This document shows positions 55,645 through 63,450 of a DNA stretch of 64,000 nucleotides, one piece after another. The position numbers were made by a program, and so were the translations under genes. Under the pieces are notes generated by a model, which was given only the letters and a program-made list of their open reading frames with translations, made no database searches and was not told where the DNA came from. The DNA comes from Methylotuvimicrobium alcaliphilum 20Z (GTDB lineage: Bacteria; Pseudomonadota; Gammaproteobacteria; Methylococcales; Methylomonadaceae). The stretch spans positions 1,364,001 through 1,428,000 of the forward strand of contig NC_016112.1 of assembly GCF_000968535.2 (NCBI RefSeq), written 5' to 3'. Positions within the stretch are counted from its first letter, which is position 1; every line of letters begins with the position of its first letter.

Positions 55645-56223
55645 TTACTTCAATAAATCCGCCATAGAAATGACGTTTTTAGCCATTTCGCCGATCGAAA
55701 TATTCCGGTCCATCGCCAGTTTTCGCAGCGCATGATAAGCCTGAGCTTCGTCGAAGCCTTGCGATTTCATTAGAATCCCTTTTGCTCGGTCGACCGCTTT
55801 TCTTTCTTCCAGTTGCGATTTGGTTTTTTTCAATTCTTCCTTGATGGCGTTTTGCTCTTTGAATCGAGCCACCGCAATATCGATGATGGTTTTGATGCGT
55901 TTGGGATCGAGCCCGTCGACGATATAAGCGCTGACGCCGGCCTTGATGACTTTATCGATCGTGTCGCTATCTTGATCCTCGGCAAACAGGATCACCGGCG
56001 CCGAATGGCTTTGATTGATCGTCAATATGGCATCGAGTATCTTCGGTGTCGGGGTATAAACATTCAACACCACGATGTCCGGCAATAAATTTAATACCAA
56101 CGAATTTAAATCGATAGTATCGAACGGAAGACAAGCGGTTTCGAAACCATGCTTTTTCAGGGTTTTCTCGAGTAGTTTTTCGCCTTGAATTTCATCGGCG
56201 ATTAAGACTTTCAGAGCTTGCAT
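55645..56223 (-). CDS. nasT: NasT-type ANTAR-domain antitermination response regulator
   Basis: 192 residues. N-terminal receiver-like domain (VLIADEIQGEKLLEKTLKKH, IVVLNVYTPTP) with an atypical acidic pocket, a coiled linker, and a C-terminal ANTAR RNA-binding domain (AVDRAKGILMKSQGFDEAQA, YHALRKLAMDRNISIGEMAK). NasT proteins bind leader RNA of nitrate-assimilation operons and prevent termination; the nirB leader here has a terminator. NasS, the usual nitrate/nitrite sensor partner, is not adjacent. It starts 1 bp after the nitrate transporter gene. Confidence 0.9.
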   Translation of the reverse strand: MQALKVLIADEIQGEKLLEKTLKKHGFETACLPFDTIDLNSLVLNLLPDIVVLNVYTPTPKILDAILTINQSHSAPVILFAEDQDSDTIDKVIKAGVSAYIVDGLDPKRIKTIIDIAVARFKEQNAIKEELKKTKSQLEERKAVDRAKGILMKSQGFDEAQAYHALRKLAMDRNISIGEMAKNVISMADLLK

Positions 56224-56224
56224 G

Positions 56225-57703
56225 TCAATCCAGTTCGATTTTCACTAAAGTGCCGTCAGGCATGATTTCGGTAATGAACTCTTTAGGCTCTTCGAGGCGG
56301 CGCGCCAAGATTGCCGATGCCAGTGCGCAAACTGCCAGAATGATGAAAAACGTAGATGGTGCGACATGGCCCATTAGCGCTAAAAAAAAGATGGCTCCGG
56401 CATTGCCGTAAGCGCCGACGATGCCGGCGATCTGGCCGGTCATGGGTCTTTTGATCAAAGGTGCGATGGCAAATACCGCACCTTCGGCGGCCTGAAGAAA
56501 TATCGAACACAACACCGTCATTGAAATAGTCATCAAAATGGGCCAATCGCCGGCAATAAAGGACATCAAGTAATAACCGAGCGAAGTGCCGGCTAGAAAC
56601 ATCGTCAGCGAGAGCTTGCGGCCGATTCTGTCGCTAAGCCAGCCGCCGGCCGGGCGGGCGATAAGATTCATGACAATGAAGCTCGATGCCATCAGGCCTG
56701 CATCGATCATCGAGACAGCTTGGGTTTCGCGGTAAATCGTAAAGAAAAACATCGGCAGCATCGATACCACGGCTAATTTGGAGCCGAACGTCATCAAATA
56801 GGCGACGCTAAGGATAGTGATTTGTTTGAATGGATAATGGTGAATGCTGTCGATCGGACGACTGAGCCGTTCCGCATTGATGTCGACGATTTGACAAGCT
56901 TGAAAAAAGAAAAGGGCCCAAATAATGATGTTAATCGCAATGACCCAGGGTGTGCTAAGTAAATCGGCTTCCGGTGTCGATAGCTGCCAAGTGAGCAGAG
57001 ACATTGCGGTATAAAGCGGTACGGTCGTGCAGATGTAAAGGAATAGATCTTTTATCGAAGTAACCTCCATTGCGCCCGAACGTCTAGGTTTCAAATAGGG
57101 CACGTCGGGCGGCGTATCCTCGACATTCCGGTAATAGATGAGCGCATATGCTAGCGACAAAATACCGGTTACCGCAATCGCATAACGCCAGCCGTTTTCG
57201 GCGCCGAAATATAATGCCAGTCCCGGTAGCAGGATGGTCGCGGCGGCTGAACCGAAATTGCCCCAGCCCCCGTAGATGCCTTCGGCAACGCCGACTTGCC
57301 GAGCCGGAAACCAATCGCCGATGATGCGAATGCCGATCACGAAGCCCGCGCCGATAAACCCCAAACAGAAGCGCGCCCAAGCTAATTGTTGAAACGATTC
57401 AGCCATCGCAAAGGCGAAGCAAGGTAGGCTACTCAGTGCCAGTAGAGTGCTGTAACTGATTCTTGCGCCGAAGCGGTCTACGACCATGCCGATGATGATG
57501 CGAGCAGGAATGGGCAGCGCAAAATTTAATAACAGCAGAATGTTGACTTCGGATTCGGTGAGATTCACAGAATCCATGATCATCAGCATCAGAGGGGCGT
57601 GATTGAACCAGACGACAAAGCTGATGAAAAAAGCCGTCCAGGTCAAATGCAGTATTTTGATTTTTCCGGAAAAGCCGAGTAACTTGAGTTGTAGTATGGA
57701 CAT
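56225..57703 (-). CDS. nitrate/nitrite transporter, MFS NNP family (NarK/NasA-like)
   Basis: 492 residues and 12 membrane spans. Signature segments: ARFCLGFIGAGFVIGIRIIG, GGWGNFGSAAATILLP (nitrate signature GWGNxG) and GQIAGIVGAYGNAGAIFFL (second signature). It brings nitrate into the cell for assimilation. It is divergent from nirB and co-transcribed with nasT. Confidence 0.92.
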   Translation of the reverse strand: MSILQLKLLGFSGKIKILHLTWTAFFISFVVWFNHAPLMLMIMDSVNLTESEVNILLLLNFALPIPARIIIGMVVDRFGARISYSTLLALSSLPCFAFAMAESFQQLAWARFCLGFIGAGFVIGIRIIGDWFPARQVGVAEGIYGGWGNFGSAAATILLPGLALYFGAENGWRYAIAVTGILSLAYALIYYRNVEDTPPDVPYLKPRRSGAMEVTSIKDLFLYICTTVPLYTAMSLLTWQLSTPEADLLSTPWVIAINIIIWALFFFQACQIVDINAERLSRPIDSIHHYPFKQITILSVAYLMTFGSKLAVVSMLPMFFFTIYRETQAVSMIDAGLMASSFIVMNLIARPAGGWLSDRIGRKLSLTMFLAGTSLGYYLMSFIAGDWPILMTISMTVLCSIFLQAAEGAVFAIAPLIKRPMTGQIAGIVGAYGNAGAIFFLALMGHVAPSTFFIILAVCALASAILARRLEEPKEFITEIMPDGTLVKIELD

Positions 57704-57916
57704 TAGCTGGTTTTACTGTGAAAGTTCGTAGATTTGGAGTCATTATCTAATTTTTCGATATAAGAAGCTCGGCAGAGAAAATACCGGTTCCGGAGAGGGT
57801 GCGGTTGCTCGATCGACAGGCGTCGGCGGCAGGGCAGATTTTTGCTCCTGCAAAATCTGCATTCATGCCATCCATGGCAATCAGTCGCCGCCGTCGAGCC
57901 TACACGGACGTATTCA

Positions 57917-58050
57917 CCCAGCACCTAAATTCCATAGCTCGTTAGCTATGGTTGACTATCTTGGATAATTCATCCAGCACCTAAATAAGCCATGATTTTG
58001 AATCATTGCCAAAGACCTATGGAATTTAGGTGCTGGATTTAGGTGCTGGG
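57917..58050. mobile_element. family B element in C2, carrying a second B element
   Basis: 134 bp = 65 + 65 + 4. Ends CCCAGCACCTAAATT and TTTAGGTGCTGGG. Flanked by TTCA at 57913-57916 and 58051-58054, the complement of the TGAA seen at A6 and A8. Confidence 0.9.
57973..58037. mobile_element. inner family B element nested in the C2 B element
   Basis: 65 bp, TCCAGCACCTAAATAAGCC to TTTAGGTGCTGGA. It is the reverse complement of the inner element at 62521-62585 and sits at the same point of its host B. Its flanks are TTCA (57969-57972) and TTTA (58038-58041), i.e. a 4-bp duplication with one change. Confidence 0.88.
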
Positions 58051-58459
58051 TTCACGGCGTCCTGTCGGGCGAGTGACCGCGCCCTCCCCACACAGAGAAC
58101 TTTCATTTGCCGGGGCGATGGTCGGGCCTTCATGAGAGTTACGGTGACCGAGAGGTGAATAGTGCTCAATTTAATGAATCTAGCAATTAATATGCCGATT
58201 TATGTTTTGGTGTCGCACGCTTGTTCATCCGGTTGCGGATAAATATATTGCTTTATATTGGTGCGGAAAGTTAACGCTATTCACCGAATGTGTGCGATGA
58301 AAGCGGTAACTTAATGATTATCGAATTCGAATTGACTAATTAATGGTTTGTTAAAACCAGTTAAATCAAGGCTTCGCGAAAGTTGCTTGAAAACATGGCA
58401 TTCATATTGCTTTATCATTAGCAAGACTCCTAACGGAGTACCGATTTTGTTGGGGCATT

Positions 58460-58507
58460 GGCGTCCTGTTCGAGTGATTCGTCACATCGACTGGACGCCT
58501 TTTTTTT
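58460..58507 (+). promoter_or_regulatory. intrinsic terminator in the nirB leader (probable NasT antitermination site)
   Basis: Stem GGCGTCC (58460-58466) / GGACGCC (58493-58499), extended by an imperfect inner stem GTTCGAGTG / CACATCGAC, then eight T. It lies 35 bp upstream of the nirB ATG, so it would stop transcription before the gene unless overridden. With a NasT gene divergent upstream, ANTAR-mediated antitermination is the natural reading. I could not confirm the paired hexaloop hairpins that ANTAR proteins bind. Confidence 0.75.
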
Positions 58508-58542
58508 GCCTAAAATTTAGATACAGAAAACCGAGGTTGCCG

Positions 58543-61098
58543 ATGAGCAAGAAACAAACATTAGTCGTGATTGGTAACGGTATGGTCGGCCAAAACTTTT
58601 TGGCCGGACTGGCGAGTAGTGGCGCGAAGGAACATTTTGAGATCGTCGTGTTTTGCGAAGAGCCCAGGCCGGCTTACGACCGGGTTCATCTGTCGGCGTT
58701 TTTTTCCGGCAAGACCGCACAGGATCTATCGATGGTCGAGGAAGGGTTTTTCGAACAACACGGCATCACCGTGCACTTAGGCGACAGAGCAAAATCGATA
58801 GACCGTAGCGCTAAAACAGTGCTGTCGGAAAATGGCGTCCGGATCGCTTACGACAAAATCGTGTTGGCGACCGGGTCATACCCGTTCGTGCCTCCGGTAC
58901 CGGGGCACGAACGCGATCGTTGCCTGGTTTACCGAACCATAGAGGATTTGGAAGCGATTGAAACTGCGGCCGAACAATCCAAGGTCGGCGTCGTGGTCGG
59001 CGGCGGCCTGCTCGGACTGGAAGCCGCCAAAGCCTTGAAAGACTTAGGCTTGACCACGCATGTCGTCGAATTCGCGCCGCGCCTGATGGCGGTGCAATTG
59101 GACGACGGCGGCGGCGCGTTGTTGAAGCGCAAGATCGAAGCGCTCGGCGTGACCGTGCATTTAAATAAGAACACCACCCTGATCGACGACGGCGAGAGTT
59201 GCTTGCATAAAATGAATTTCGCCGGCGGCGATGCGCTCGAAACCGACTTGATTTTGTTTTCGGCCGGTATTCGTCCGCGCGACGATATCGCCCGGGACTG
59301 CGAATTGGAGGTCGGCCCGCGCGGCGGCATCGTGATCGACAATCAATGCCGGACCTCCGATCCGGATATTTTCGCGATCGGCGAATGCGCCTTGTGGAAT
59401 AACCGAATATTCGGCCTGGTCGCGCCGGGATACGCGATGGCGCGCACCGTCGTCTCGGTGCTCGAAGGCGGCGACAATTATTTTACCGGCGCCGACATGA
59501 GCACCAAGCTGAAGCTGATGGGCGTCGATGTCGCGAGCATCGGCGACGCGCATGCGCAGACGCCGGGCGCATTGGTCTACACTTATCAAAACGGCGATAG
59601 CGAAGTCTACAAGCGACTCGTGGTCAGTGCCGATAAAAAAAGGCTGTTGGGCGCGGTGCTCGTCGGCGATGCTTCGGGTTACGGAACTTTGCTGCAATAT
59701 TGCTTGAACGGCATCGAACTGCCGGAAAATCCCGATTCGTTGATTTTGCCGCACCGTTCCGACGAGTCGGTCGGCCTCGGGCCCGATGCACTGCCGATGT
59801 CGGCGCAAATTTGTTCCTGTCATGACGTCGACAAGGCAACGCTTTGTTCGGCGATCGAAGCCGGTTGCAATACGGTATCCGCGCTCAAGTCGGAAACCAA
59901 GGCCGGAACCGGTTGCGGCGGTTGCGTACCGCTGATGAAATCGGTCATGGAATGCGAATTGGCCAAACTCGGCATCGAGGTCAGTACCGATATTTGTGAG
60001 CATTTTCCGCATACCCGGCAGGAGTTGTATCATTTGATCATGGTCGAGGAAATCAAGACCTTCGACGAATTGATCGAAAAACATGGGCGCGGCCGCGGCT
60101 GCGAAGTTTGCAAACAAGCGGTCGGCTCGATTCTGGCTTCTTATTGGAATGACTATATTCTCAAGAAAGAGCATATCGGTTTGCAGGATACCAACGATAT
60201 TTTTCTCGCGAACATGCAAAAAGACGGCACCTATTCGGTAGTGCCGCGCGTGACCGGCGGCGAAATACAGCCTGACAAATTGATCGTGCTGGGGCAGGTC
60301 GCTAAAAAATACGGTTTGTATACGAAAATTACCGGCGGTCAGCGGGTCGATCTATTCGGCGCCCGGGTCGAGCAATTGCCGTCGATCTGGCGGGAATTGA
60401 TAGATGCCGGTTTCGAAAGCGGTCATGCTTACGGCAAATCGCTCAGAACTGTCAAGTCCTGCGTCGGCAGTACTTGGTGCCGTTTCGGCGTCGACGACAG
60501 CGTCGGTCTCGCGATCGAGCTGGAAAACCGTTATAAAGGCCTTAGGGCGCCGCACAAAATCAAATTCGCCGTGTCCGGCTGCACCCGCGAATGCGCCGAG
60601 GCGCAGAGCAAGGACATCGGCGTGATCGCGACCGAGGGCGGTTGGAATCTGTATGTCTGCGGCAACGGCGGCATGAAGCCCCGGCACGGCGATTTGTTCG
60701 CGACCCAACTCGACAAGGAAACACTGATCAAATATATCGACCGCGTGCTGATTTTTTATGTGCGTACGGCCGACCGGATGCAGCGGACGTCGGTGTGGAT
60801 GGAAAACATGGAAGGCGGCTTGGATTATTTGCGTTCGGTCGTGATCGAGGATAGTCTCAGCATAGGCGAGGCACTGGAAAAACAAATGCGCCATGTCATC
60901 GACACCTATCAATGCGAATGGAAAACCACGATCGAGGACGAGAGCAAATTGAAGCGTTTTCGGCATTTCGTCAACAGCGACCGACCCGACGACAACATCG
61001 TGTTCGTCGAGGAGCGCGGCCAAGTTCGCCCTGCCGATGAACAAGAGCGGGAGGCATTGAAGGCCAGGAAGCATTTCAAGATATTGGAGGAGGCATGA
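58543..61098 (+). CDS. nirB: NADH-dependent assimilatory nitrite reductase, large subunit
   Basis: 851 residues from the ATG at 58543 (MSKKQTLVVIGNGMVGQNFL), with CGAGG upstream; the longer frame from 58348 runs through the leader terminator. Domains: FAD/NAD-binding oxidoreductase (1-400; VVIGNGMVG, VVVGGGLLGLEAA), BFD-type 2Fe-2S (ICSCHDVDKAT ... TGCGGCVPL), ferredoxin-like half-domains, and the siroheme/4Fe-4S site (SCVGSTWCRFG, VSGCTRECAEAQ). Reduces nitrite to ammonia in the cytosol. Followed by nirD with overlap. Confidence 0.95.
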   Translation: MSKKQTLVVIGNGMVGQNFLAGLASSGAKEHFEIVVFCEEPRPAYDRVHLSAFFSGKTAQDLSMVEEGFFEQHGITVHLGDRAKSIDRSAKTVLSENGVRIAYDKIVLATGSYPFVPPVPGHERDRCLVYRTIEDLEAIETAAEQSKVGVVVGGGLLGLEAAKALKDLGLTTHVVEFAPRLMAVQLDDGGGALLKRKIEALGVTVHLNKNTTLIDDGESCLHKMNFAGGDALETDLILFSAGIRPRDDIARDCELEVGPRGGIVIDNQCRTSDPDIFAIGECALWNNRIFGLVAPGYAMARTVVSVLEGGDNYFTGADMSTKLKLMGVDVASIGDAHAQTPGALVYTYQNGDSEVYKRLVVSADKKRLLGAVLVGDASGYGTLLQYCLNGIELPENPDSLILPHRSDESVGLGPDALPMSAQICSCHDVDKATLCSAIEAGCNTVSALKSETKAGTGCGGCVPLMKSVMECELAKLGIEVSTDICEHFPHTRQELYHLIMVEEIKTFDELIEKHGRGRGCEVCKQAVGSILASYWNDYILKKEHIGLQDTNDIFLANMQKDGTYSVVPRVTGGEIQPDKLIVLGQVAKKYGLYTKITGGQRVDLFGARVEQLPSIWRELIDAGFESGHAYGKSLRTVKSCVGSTWCRFGVDDSVGLAIELENRYKGLRAPHKIKFAVSGCTRECAEAQSKDIGVIATEGGWNLYVCGNGGMKPRHGDLFATQLDKETLIKYIDRVLIFYVRTADRMQRTSVWMENMEGGLDYLRSVVIEDSLSIGEALEKQMRHVIDTYQCEWKTTIEDESKLKRFRHFVNSDRPDDNIVFVEERGQVRPADEQEREALKARKHFKILEEA

Positions 61099-61100
61099 GC

Positions 61101-61427
61101 ATGAGCGAATGGATCGATGTCTGCTCGGTCGAAGATTTGCAGCCGGATTCCGGTGTTTGCGTCTGGGCGGATGGCAGGCAAATTGCTTTGTTTTATATGC
61201 CGAAGGAACAGGCGGTTTACGCGGTCGATAATTTCGACCCTTTCGGCAAAGTCAATGTATTATCGCGCGGCATGATCGGCGATATCGGAGGTCAGCCGAT
61301 GGTGGCATCGCCGCTTTATAAGCAGCATTTCAATTTGGAGACGGGCGTTTGCTTCGAGGACGAGACTGTGAAAATCGAAACCTATGGTGTTCGTATCGAA
61401 AACCGGCGGGTTGCCGTTAACGTTTAG
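61101..61427 (+). CDS. nirD: nitrite reductase small subunit
   Basis: 108 residues from the ATG at 61101 (MSEWIDVCSVEDLQPDSGVC), preferred because GGAGGAGG ends 7 bp upstream and the start matches E. coli NirD; an ATG at 61095 overlaps the nirB stop. Rieske-like fold without the usual Cys/His cluster ligands, as in other NirD. VDNFDPFGKVNVLSRGMIGD and VASPLYKQHFNLETGVC are conserved. Confidence 0.92.
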   Translation: MSEWIDVCSVEDLQPDSGVCVWADGRQIALFYMPKEQAVYAVDNFDPFGKVNVLSRGMIGDIGGQPMVASPLYKQHFNLETGVCFEDETVKIETYGVRIENRRVAVNV

Positions 61428-61435
61428 GGAGATTT

Positions 61436-62353
61436 ATGAAATATCACTATTATATTGCCGACGTTTTCACGAATCGGGTTTTCAATGGCGCGCAGATTGC
61501 CGTTTTTCCGAAAGCGGACGGACTCAATGCCGAAAAAATGGCCTTGATAGCCAAGGAACTGAATTTGTCCGAAACCGTCTTCATTTTTCATAAGATCAAC
61601 GGCGGCAATGTACGAAGAATGCGCATATTTTCGCCGCTGGCGGAGATTCATTTAGGCGGTCATCCGGTCATTGCCGCGGCTTTTGTCTTGGCCAGTTGCG
61701 GCGATATCGAATTAAACGAGCCGATTACCCGGGTCGTGTTCGAACAAAATGCGGGGCCTGTCGAGGCGAACATTACGAGTGTCGGCGGTAAGCCCGGTTT
61801 TGTGCAATTTACCCGAAAAGTCAGCGCCATTGTCGACCGGTTTGCACCGGGCGATGAAGAGTTAGCCGCATTTCTGGGGTTGGAGCAATCGGAACTCGAT
61901 CACAAAAAGTATTCGCCAAGACTGGTTTCCTGCGGTTATCCCTATTTGATCGTGCCGGTTTGGAAATACGAGTCGGTACGAAAAGCGCTTTTCAATTACC
62001 CCGCCTGGAGCCAATCCGCCGCGCCGCAAACCGCGGCGCAAGAGATTTTGCTATTTGCGCCGAAAACGCCGTTCCCCGATGCCGATTTCAATTTGCGGCT
62101 TCTTGGGCCACGCCTTGCTTTAACCGAAGATCCGCCGGTCGGCAATGCGGTGCCGGCTTTTTGTTCGTATTTGTGTTCGTTCGAACATACGCGTAAGGGC
62201 ACGCACAGTTTTGCTGTGGAACGTGGCGACGAACGTTCGCGACGCAGTGTTATTCGCATCGAAATGGATAACAAAGGCGAGGAATTATTGCCTCTGCGCG
62301 TCGGCGGCGAGGCGGTGATGTTCGCCGAGGGGCTAATCGATCTGCCGAAATGA
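61436..62353 (+). CDS. PhzF-family isomerase-like protein
   Basis: 305 residues, AGGGAGATTT ribosome site, 8 bp after nirD. Two-lobed DAP-epimerase-like fold; the catalytic Glu is in LNLSETVF (Glu46) and the second motif is HLGGHPVIAAAFVL. Substrate unknown; no other phenazine genes are present, so phenazine synthesis is unlikely. Probably transcribed with nirBD. Confidence 0.9.
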   Translation: MKYHYYIADVFTNRVFNGAQIAVFPKADGLNAEKMALIAKELNLSETVFIFHKINGGNVRRMRIFSPLAEIHLGGHPVIAAAFVLASCGDIELNEPITRVVFEQNAGPVEANITSVGGKPGFVQFTRKVSAIVDRFAPGDEELAAFLGLEQSELDHKKYSPRLVSCGYPYLIVPVWKYESVRKALFNYPAWSQSAAPQTAAQEILLFAPKTPFPDADFNLRLLGPRLALTEDPPVGNAVPAFCSYLCSFEHTRKGTHSFAVERGDERSRRSVIRIEMDNKGEELLPLRVGGEAVMFAEGLIDLPK

Positions 62354-62507
62354 AGGTTTACCCTTAGCAGTGTAGCCCGGATGGAGCGTAGCCCAATCCG
62401 GGACGGTCGAAGCCATGTCATTCCCGTATTCCACTATGCTGCATACGGGTTATACTCATCGGAGATCAAAATTCGGCGCCGGGGTGTCCGTCAAAGGACG
62501 CCGTGAA

Positions 62508-62641
62508 CCCAGCACCTAAATCCAGCACCTAAATTCCATAGGTCTTTGGCAATGATTCAAAATCATGGCTTATTTAGGTGCTGGATGAATTATCCAAGAT
62601 AGTTAACCATAGCCAATGGGCTATGGAATTTAGGTGCTGGG
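62508..62641. mobile_element. family B element in A8, carrying a second B element
   Basis: 134 bp, CCCAGCACCTAAA ... AATTTAGGTGCTGGG, flanked by TGAA at 62504-62507 and 62642-62645. Its inner hairpin is CCATAGCCAATGGGCTATGG, as in the A6 copy. Confidence 0.92.
62521..62585. mobile_element. inner family B element nested in the A8 B element
   Basis: 65 bp, TCCAGCACCTAAATTCC to TTATTTAGGTGCTGGA, inserted after CCCAGCACCTAAA of the host B. Left flank TAAA, right flank TGAA. Same inner sequence as in C2. Confidence 0.9.
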
Positions 62642-62804
62642 TGAATACGTCCATGTAGGCTCTATGCCAGCTCCATGCTGGCAAAGCCTTTGCCGAGCAC
62701 CCCGGCGCCTCCTAAGGCACTGCCGAAATTTGAAGTGCGAAAGGTATACATGCTGCAACATTACGGTTTGAATAGAGTTGGGTTATAAAGCAAATCTACC
62801 TAGC

Positions 62805-63284
62805 TTACCAAGACTTATAAGGCAAAAACTTGCCGTTCATCGTGATAATAACGCGATCGCCCGCCGGGTTTTCTTCTTTGCCGACCGTCATGCTGAAATC
62901 GATCGCGCTCATGATGCCGTCGCCGAATTTTTCGTGAATGATTTCTTTCAAGGTTTCGCCGTAAACGCCGACGACTTCATAAAGCCGGTAAATGAGCGGA
63001 TCTTGAGGTACGTCGAAAGCCCATTGTTTGTAAGGGAACATTGCCAAGGCGACTTGTACTTCGTTGGGTAGTTCCAGAACGGTGCATAGCTTTTCTGCCA
63101 GTTCCGGTTTCATGCTGTTCATGCCAAGGCAAGCCGATGTCAGCCAAACTTCATCGACGCCGATTTGTTCGGCAATGGCTGTCCAGGTGAGTTGCTTTTG
63201 TACTTTTGCCGTGATGATCCGATCGGTCATTTGCTCTTTGGTGAGCAAGGAGTCGGCTTTGCAAGATGATGGAGTCGTTTTCAT
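62805..63284 (-). CDS. cynS: cyanate hydratase (cyanase)
   Basis: 159 residues. Breaks cyanate plus bicarbonate down to ammonia and CO2 in the cytosol. N-terminal helix-turn-helix-like domain (LTWTAIAEQIGVDEVWLTSA) and C-terminal catalytic domain with IYRLYEVVGVYGETLK (Arg100, Glu103) and GDGIMSAIDF (Ser126), matching Arg96/Glu99/Ser122 of E. coli. Placed with nitrate and nitrite genes, it fits a nitrogen-source cluster. Confidence 0.96.
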   Translation of the reverse strand: MKTTPSSCKADSLLTKEQMTDRIITAKVQKQLTWTAIAEQIGVDEVWLTSACLGMNSMKPELAEKLCTVLELPNEVQVALAMFPYKQWAFDVPQDPLIYRLYEVVGVYGETLKEIIHEKFGDGIMSAIDFSMTVGKEENPAGDRVIITMNGKFLPYKSW

Positions 63285-63347
63285 ATTAAATACCTCTTTT
63301 GCTTAGTAATATGCGCAAAATAACTTCCCGAAATAGTAAGTACTGAT

Positions 63348-63450
63348 GAGGTTCGATGGCTCGCTTAACAGGACGCCGTAAATACATCCTTGTAGGCTTG
63401 GCGGCGGCTATCCCTGCCGCCGACACCTGTCAATCGAGCCACCGAACCCC
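63348..63450. mobile_element. family C element, copy C3 (uninterrupted)
   Basis: 103 bp. GAGGTTCGATGGCTCGCTTA at one end and, on the other strand, GGGGTTCGGTGGCTCGATTG. Core GGACGCCGTAAATACATCC intact (no B), stem GGCGGCGGC / GCCGCCG. Its right end encodes the last residues of the kinase. Confidence 0.85.

Larger units (their letters stand above)
57795..58086. mobile_element. family C element, copy C2, with nested B-in-B and a palindromic module
   Basis: Ends GAGGGTGCGGTTGCTCGATC and, on the other strand, GAGGGCGCGGTCACTCGCCC. Without the 138-bp B insertion it is 154 bp, 50 bp longer than C3; the extra is a module (57834-57860, GCAGATTTT...AAAATCTGC type) identical over 27 bp to the one in D1. 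It lies between the transporter and nirB, upstream of both. Confidence 0.85.
62451..62748 (+). mobile_element. family A element, copy A8, with two levels of nested B elements
   Basis: 298 bp = 160 (A) + 134 (B in B) + 4. Ends TATACTCATCGGAGATCAAA and TTTGAAGTGCGAAAGGTATA. It fills the gap between the PhzF gene and the convergent cyanase gene. An unrelated short palindrome (TAGCCCGGATGGAGCGTAGC) precedes it at 62373. Confidence 0.9.

Noticed and set aside
56283-57743. Several arginine-rich open frames inside the nitrate transporter
   Set aside because: Shadows of the 492-residue transporter, which has membrane-span and signature motifs.
58330-58460. ANTAR-type twin hexaloop hairpins upstream of the nirB terminator
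   Set aside because: Several small hairpins can be drawn (e.g. ACTCC-TAAC-GGAGT), but none shows the expected loop with A1 and G4, so not claimed.
58348-58542. 65-residue N-terminal extension of nirB
   Set aside because: Crosses an intrinsic terminator, has no ribosome site and no family similarity; MSKKQTL is the usual start.
59161-61074. Long minus-strand frames of 352 and 240 codons opposite nirB
   Set aside because: Antisense shadows in GC-biased coding sequence; nirB motifs are unambiguous.
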